Assembly: GCA_040219355.1 (NCBI GenBank) | Contig: JAVJSN010000017.1 | Coordinates: 287,141-351,140, forward strand | Length of the DNA stretch: 64,000 nucleotides | Reading direction: 5' to 3' | Source of the DNA: MH13 sp040219355 | GTDB lineage: Bacteria > Pseudomonadota > Alphaproteobacteria > Rhizobiales > MH13 | Shown here: piece after piece, positions 60,966-64,000 of the stretch | Position numbering within the stretch: the stretch's first letter is position 1 | Layout of the letters: every line of letters starts with the position of its first letter | Notes under the pieces: model-generated | What the model was told of the DNA's origin: nothing | Seen by the model: the letters and a program-made list of their open reading frames with translations, nothing else | Database searches by the model: none | Made by a program: the position numbers and the translations under genes

Positions 60966-62140
60966 CCCGAAATGCTCTGGACGTGATTGCCAAGGTTGAA
61001 TGTTTCATCGTGCGCATTGCCCGCGACGTACCTTATCTCGGGCCGCTGCGCGAGGGCGAGTTCATCAACGATAAGGGTTATCTGATCCGCAATGGGAACA
61101 GGTCGATCTATCCAGCTGATGACCAGAGCGTGATCATCAAAATCACTGGCGAAAGTGGCAAGGTCGGATGGGGTGAAACCTATGGCATTGCCGCGCCCGA
61201 AGCGGTCAAAGCCATCATCGACAATCTGCTCGCGCCTGTCATGTTAGGCCACGATCCGTCTGATCCGGCGCCATTGCACGAAGACCTTTATGATCTGATG
61301 CGCGTGCGCGGCTTCTTTGGCGGTTATTATGTTGATGCGCTGGCAGGCGTTGATATTGCCGTTTGGGATCTGTTTGGCAGGCTGACTGATCTCTCCATCG
61401 CGCAGCTTTTAGGCGGATGCCGCCACACCATACTGCCTGCCTATGTGAGCGGTTTGCCTAAGGCGACCTTGGTTGAGCGTTGTGATCTCGCCGTCGAATG
61501 GGTGGCCAAAGGTTTTAAGGCGATCAAGTTTGCTGCAGCTATGTCAGACGATGGCATCGTCAACGAGATGGCAGCGCTGCGCGAAGCGGTTGGTTCCGAC
61601 ATCGATCTGATGGTCGACCTGCACTGGAAGTTCGAAGCCAGCGAAGCGATCCGCCTCATCCGCCGCCTTGAACCCTACAATCTCTACTTCGCCGAAGCGC
61701 CGGTACAGCCCGAAGATCTGGAAGGTCAGGCCCGTGTCGCGCAGGGCATTGGCGTGCCATTGGCGCTGGGCGAGGAGTGGCGGACAACCTATGAGTACCG
61801 CCCACGCTTTGAGGCGCGCGCCATGGGCATTATCCAGCCAGAGATTGGGCACACGGGTGTGACCGAATTTGCGCGCATCTGCACAATGGCGCAGGCATTC
61901 CACACCAAAATCATCCCGCATGCATCGATTTCGCTGGGCCTTTTTACCGCCGCGTCGCTGCAGGCAACAGCTGTGGCACAGCGCGTGCCGTATCATGAGT
62001 ATCAGCACTCAATCTTCGACCGGAACCTGGCCTTCACTGAGGGTAACATGGCTTGCGCGGACGGTCAGTACACGATCCCGAGCGGTCCCGGGCTTGGTGT
62101 GGTCCCGTCCGACGCACTGCTTGATCTGTTGGAGGGTTAG
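60962..62140 (+). CDS. Enolase-superfamily acid-sugar dehydratase (mandelate racemase family)
   Basis: The 392-residue enzyme starts in the ATGA overlap. Features are GFKAIKFAAAM (base Lys at ~183, second K of KxK replaced by Phe), Asp in LMVDLHWKF, Glu in YFAEAPVQPED, Glu in LALGEEWRT, QPEIGHTGV (Glu where the subgroup dyad normally has Asp) and the general-acid His in IIPHASISLG. DgoD/rhamnonate-dehydratase-like members remove water from aldonates to give 2-keto-3-deoxy acids. With two DHDPS-family aldolases and DgoK around it, dehydration of an aldonate is the likely step. It differs clearly from the enolase-superfamily gene at 51018. Confidence 0.9.
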   Translation: MTRNALDVIAKVECFIVRIARDVPYLGPLREGEFINDKGYLIRNGNRSIYPADDQSVIIKITGESGKVGWGETYGIAAPEAVKAIIDNLLAPVMLGHDPSDPAPLHEDLYDLMRVRGFFGGYYVDALAGVDIAVWDLFGRLTDLSIAQLLGGCRHTILPAYVSGLPKATLVERCDLAVEWVAKGFKAIKFAAAMSDDGIVNEMAALREAVGSDIDLMVDLHWKFEASEAIRLIRRLEPYNLYFAEAPVQPEDLEGQARVAQGIGVPLALGEEWRTTYEYRPRFEARAMGIIQPEIGHTGVTEFARICTMAQAFHTKIIPHASISLGLFTAASLQATAVAQRVPYHEYQHSIFDRNLAFTEGNMACADGQYTIPSGPGLGVVPSDALLDLLEG

Positions 62141-62141
62141 A

Positions 62142-63059
62142 ATGGCCAAATGGTCGGGCATCTATCCCATTCTTTATGCCTTCTGGGACGAGCAAGGCAG
62201 GCTCGATGAAGCGGTCATGCGTCGCCAAGTTGAGCACTGCATTGCCACCGGCGCTCACGGCATCGCGGTGCTTGGGCTGGTTACTGAAGTGCACAAGATG
62301 GACATCAATGAGCGTCTGCATCTGGTGGAAATGGTCGGTGATATGATCGCCGGGCGCGTGCCTTATGCCGTAACAGTGGGAGAGCCATCGCTGGCTGGGC
62401 AGATCGCTTTTTCAAAAGCTGCAGCAAACGCGGGCGCGAACTGGGTCATTCTTCAACCGCCTGCCATCAAAGGTACCTCACAATCTGATTTGATCGACTT
62501 TTTTGGTCAGGTGGCAGAAGCCGTGGATATCGATGTCGCGGTGCAGAACAATCCGGTCAATCTGGATGTTTCGCTCTCCATTGACGGGTTAGTTGCGCTC
62601 CATAAAGCTCACCCCAACATCTCTATCCTCAAGGGTGAGGGGTTCTCCGTCGATATCGCCCAAGTCATCGAAAGTTCCGGCGGTGCCTATCAGGTGTTTG
62701 GTGGCCATGGCGGCATTGAATTTCCAGCCTTGCTGCGTTCAGGCGGAGCAGGGCTCATTCCGGCGCCGGATTTTTTGGCGCCGCAAGTTGCACTCTATGA
62801 GCTTTGGCGCTCGGGCCGGGTAGCTGAAGCCGAAGCCATTCATCGCAAGATCCTGCCTGCTATCGTGTTCATGTCGCGGTCAGTGCCCGCGATGCTGTGT
62901 TACGGCAAACGCCTTTTCGCACAGCAGATCGGTGTCACCACGATCAATGATCGTACGCCAGCGCTCCAGCCAACCCTGTTTGGTCTCAATGAAACAGCCC
63001 AGTTTGCCAGTGACATAGAGCTTGCAGCTTCGGTCGTCTCTGCTGATGCAGCCGAGTAG
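62142..63059 (+). CDS. Dihydrodipicolinate synthase/N-acetylneuraminate lyase family aldolase, second copy
   Basis: The protein is 305 residues from the ATG at 62142, one base after the dehydratase stop; the open frame upstream (from 61869) is a shadow. The Schiff-base Lys is in ISILKGEG (~162), the loop GLVTEVHKMDINER replaces GTTGE, and AVQNNPVNLD has Gln at the position of the DHDPS Tyr, as in the first copy. The two copies are otherwise quite different, so they probably act on different substrates or at different steps (aldolase versus dehydratase). KDG-type cleavage to pyruvate and an aldehyde is a reasonable guess. Confidence 0.9.
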   Translation: MAKWSGIYPILYAFWDEQGRLDEAVMRRQVEHCIATGAHGIAVLGLVTEVHKMDINERLHLVEMVGDMIAGRVPYAVTVGEPSLAGQIAFSKAAANAGANWVILQPPAIKGTSQSDLIDFFGQVAEAVDIDVAVQNNPVNLDVSLSIDGLVALHKAHPNISILKGEGFSVDIAQVIESSGGAYQVFGGHGGIEFPALLRSGGAGLIPAPDFLAPQVALYELWRSGRVAEAEAIHRKILPAIVFMSRSVPAMLCYGKRLFAQQIGVTTINDRTPALQPTLFGLNETAQFASDIELAASVVSADAAE

Positions 63060-63070
63060 CGAGGCGGGCC

Positions 63071-63943
63071 ATGCCATTCATCGGCGTTGATTGGGGATCA
63101 AGCAGTTTTCGCGCTTATCTCTTGGATGGCAACCGTATTGTTGATCGCGTTTCAGCCGACGACGGTCTGAAAAACTTAAATGGGCGCTCGTTCGAAAGCG
63201 TTCTTGAACGTCATGTTGGTCGATGGCTTGATCAAGTCGATGATATCTTCCTTAGCGGGATGGTCACGAGCCGCACCGGTTGGGTGGAGACGAGTTATAT
63301 TCCATGTCCAACCCGCATCGATGGTCTTATGGAGCATGCCGTTCGGCGGTCTGTTTTTGGCAAAACGCTTTGGTTCTTTCCCGGGCTTTGCCAACTGGAA
63401 CCGGCGCCGGATGTTATGCGCGGCGAGGAACTTCAGCTTTGTGGTCTTGATGCCTATGCGGGCCGACGGTTCGCGGTGCTGCCGGGCACGCACTCCAAAT
63501 GGGCCTGTTTGGATGGTGAAACAGTCAGCGGCTTCCGCACCATTGTGACCGGTGAGCTCTATGAACTGCTGTTGCGCGGCTCACTGACCGGTCAGATTGC
63601 CAAGGGTGAGGAGCACTGCCCTCAAGCTTTCTTGAAAGGCGTCGAAGACGGAGCCGGTTCAGCCCACCCGATTACGTCGATCTTTGCCCTTCGCGCGGGC
63701 GTCCTGCTGGAAGAGTTGCACGCGGATGCTGTAGCTTCGCGCCTCTCCGGTCTCCTCATCGGCAATGAAGTTCGCGAGGCGCAGGAGATCTACGGCACTA
63801 TTCATGTACCCATTGTCCTGCTCGGACGCAGCGGATTGGTTGGTCTCTACCAACAAGCCCTGGACTTGTCACGGTTTTGTTCCGTGTCCTTGAATGGAAT
63901 GATCGCCATCAAGGAGCACAAGAATGGCACGCAAACACAATGA
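63071..63943 (+). CDS. dgoK: 2-dehydro-3-deoxygalactonokinase (DgoK), C-terminus replaced at an IS3 insertion
   Basis: The 290-residue kinase of 2-keto-3-deoxy-galactonate belongs to the DgoK family: IGVDWGSSSFRAYLLDGNRI, LSGMVTSRTGWVE, VMRGEELQLCGLDA, LPGTHSKWACLDGETVSGF and IFALRAGVLLEELHADAVAS. DgoK proteins usually end with a QAL region followed by an EGLxxAGL helix. Here homology stops after YQQALDL near residue 264, and the last ~26 residues come from sequence leading straight into an IS3-type orfA. Total length is near normal only by chance. Loss of the last helix may reduce or abolish activity. GAGGCGG precedes the ATG. Confidence 0.85.
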   Translation: MPFIGVDWGSSSFRAYLLDGNRIVDRVSADDGLKNLNGRSFESVLERHVGRWLDQVDDIFLSGMVTSRTGWVETSYIPCPTRIDGLMEHAVRRSVFGKTLWFFPGLCQLEPAPDVMRGEELQLCGLDAYAGRRFAVLPGTHSKWACLDGETVSGFRTIVTGELYELLLRGSLTGQIAKGEEHCPQAFLKGVEDGAGSAHPITSIFALRAGVLLEELHADAVASRLSGLLIGNEVREAQEIYGTIHVPIVLLGRSGLVGLYQQALDLSRFCSVSLNGMIAIKEHKNGTQTQ

Positions 63944-64000
63944 CGAGTTCAAGCGCGAGGCGGTGCGGATTGCACTGACCAGCGGACTGACACGCCGACA
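63867..64000 (+). mobile_element. IS3-family insertion sequence, left end (runs off window)
   Basis: From about 63867 (TGTCACGG, beginning with the TG common to IS3 ends) DgoK homology stops and IS sequence appears to begin. AAGGAGCACAAG precedes an orfA start at 63924. The exact boundary, terminal repeat and target duplication cannot be fixed because the right end lies outside the window. Confidence 0.6.
63924..64000 (+). CDS. IS3-family transposase OrfA, N-terminal fragment
   Basis: The ATG at 63924 (AAGGAG upstream) opens a frame reading MARKHNDEFKREAVRIA then LTSGLTRRQ, the start of IS3-type OrfA HTH proteins (DEFKREAVRLA signature). It overlaps the end of dgoK in another frame and runs off the window. 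OrfA binds the element ends, and an OrfAB fusion made by frameshifting would be the transposase. Confidence 0.85.
   Translation, partial: MARKHNDEFKREAVRIALTSGLTRR

Noticed and set aside
1..64000. CRISPR arrays, tRNA or rRNA genes, replication origin or conjugation genes
   Set aside because: I saw no regularly spaced repeats, no tRNA-like cloverleaf or rRNA text, and no repABC, tra or parAB-like genes in the window.

Overview
The window looks like accessory, catabolism-rich DNA of an alphaproteobacterium, most likely Rhizobiales/Hyphomicrobiales. The basis is gene style: moderately high GC, many UgpC/MalFG-type and RbsABC/Lsr-type sugar importers, SorC, ROK, IclR and DeoR regulators beside their operons, and ATGA/GTGA start-stop overlaps. 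The genus cannot be named from the sequence. No tRNA, rRNA, CRISPR array or replication origin was seen. Six ABC importers in 64 kb, with IS scars between them, suggest a plasmid, a chromid or a chromosomal nutrient island.

Layout. (1) 1-4.8 kb, minus strand: a branched-chain-amino-acid-type (Liv) importer (binding protein, LivH, start of LivM) interleaved with an AraC regulator and an Fe-ADH-family protein that has lost most metal ligands. (2) 5.0-6.3 kb: the tail of an IS5-type transposase reading in frame into an inositol-monophosphatase-like gene. (3) 6.3-13.7 kb: a SorC regulator divergent from an Lsr/Rbs-type importer and DhaK/DhaL-like kinase subunits, a self-contained uptake and phosphorylation unit for a keto-triose, keto-tetrose or similar compound. 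(4) 13.7-21.2 kb: an aldo/keto reductase and a second SorC gene, then an acetoin-dehydrogenase-like E1alpha/E1beta/E2 set, an AhpD-like protein and an FGGY kinase. (5) 21.5-34.8 kb: a DMT permease, a two-part PIG-L deacetylase and a ROK regulator on the minus strand. Divergent from these is an importer operon with an argininosuccinate-lyase-superfamily enzyme, a PfkB kinase and, after an IS3 scar, a fucose-isomerase-like protein. (6) 35.4-39.5 kb: a spermidine-synthase-like protein and an Rbs-type importer with a one-domain ATPase. (7) 39.9-50.6 kb: a long operon led by a very unusual DeoR-type regulator. It holds a MalFG-type importer, an enoyl-CoA hydratase, an SDR, a lactonase, a solute-binding-like protein without a signal peptide, and a CaiB/BaiF CoA-transferase. 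(8) 51.0-63.9 kb: an enolase-superfamily protein divergent from an IclR-lactonase fusion and a sugar-acid operon: importer, SDR, Fe/2OG dioxygenase, two DHDPS-family lyases, a second enolase-superfamily dehydratase and a DgoK kinase whose C-terminus appears cut by an IS3 element at the window edge.

How the parts work together. Each block pairs a periplasmic sensor and importer with its own regulator and two to six enzymes. Block 8 fits oxidation to a lactone, hydrolysis, dehydration to a 2-keto-3-deoxy acid, phosphorylation and aldol cleavage. A 17-bp operator-like palindrome occurs three times at its promoters. Block 7 suggests CoA-linked chemistry on an imported sugar-like compound, which I do not recognise as a described pathway. 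Blocks 4 and 5 also combine enzyme families unusually.

Best candidates for something undescribed: the DeoR regulator at 39857-41641, in which a ribose-binding-protein-like domain appears circularly permuted between the HTH and the DeoR sugar-phosphate domain; the CoA-linked sugar operon it leads, with its cytosolic binding protein; and the PIG-L/lyase/PfkB/isomerase set at 22-35 kb.
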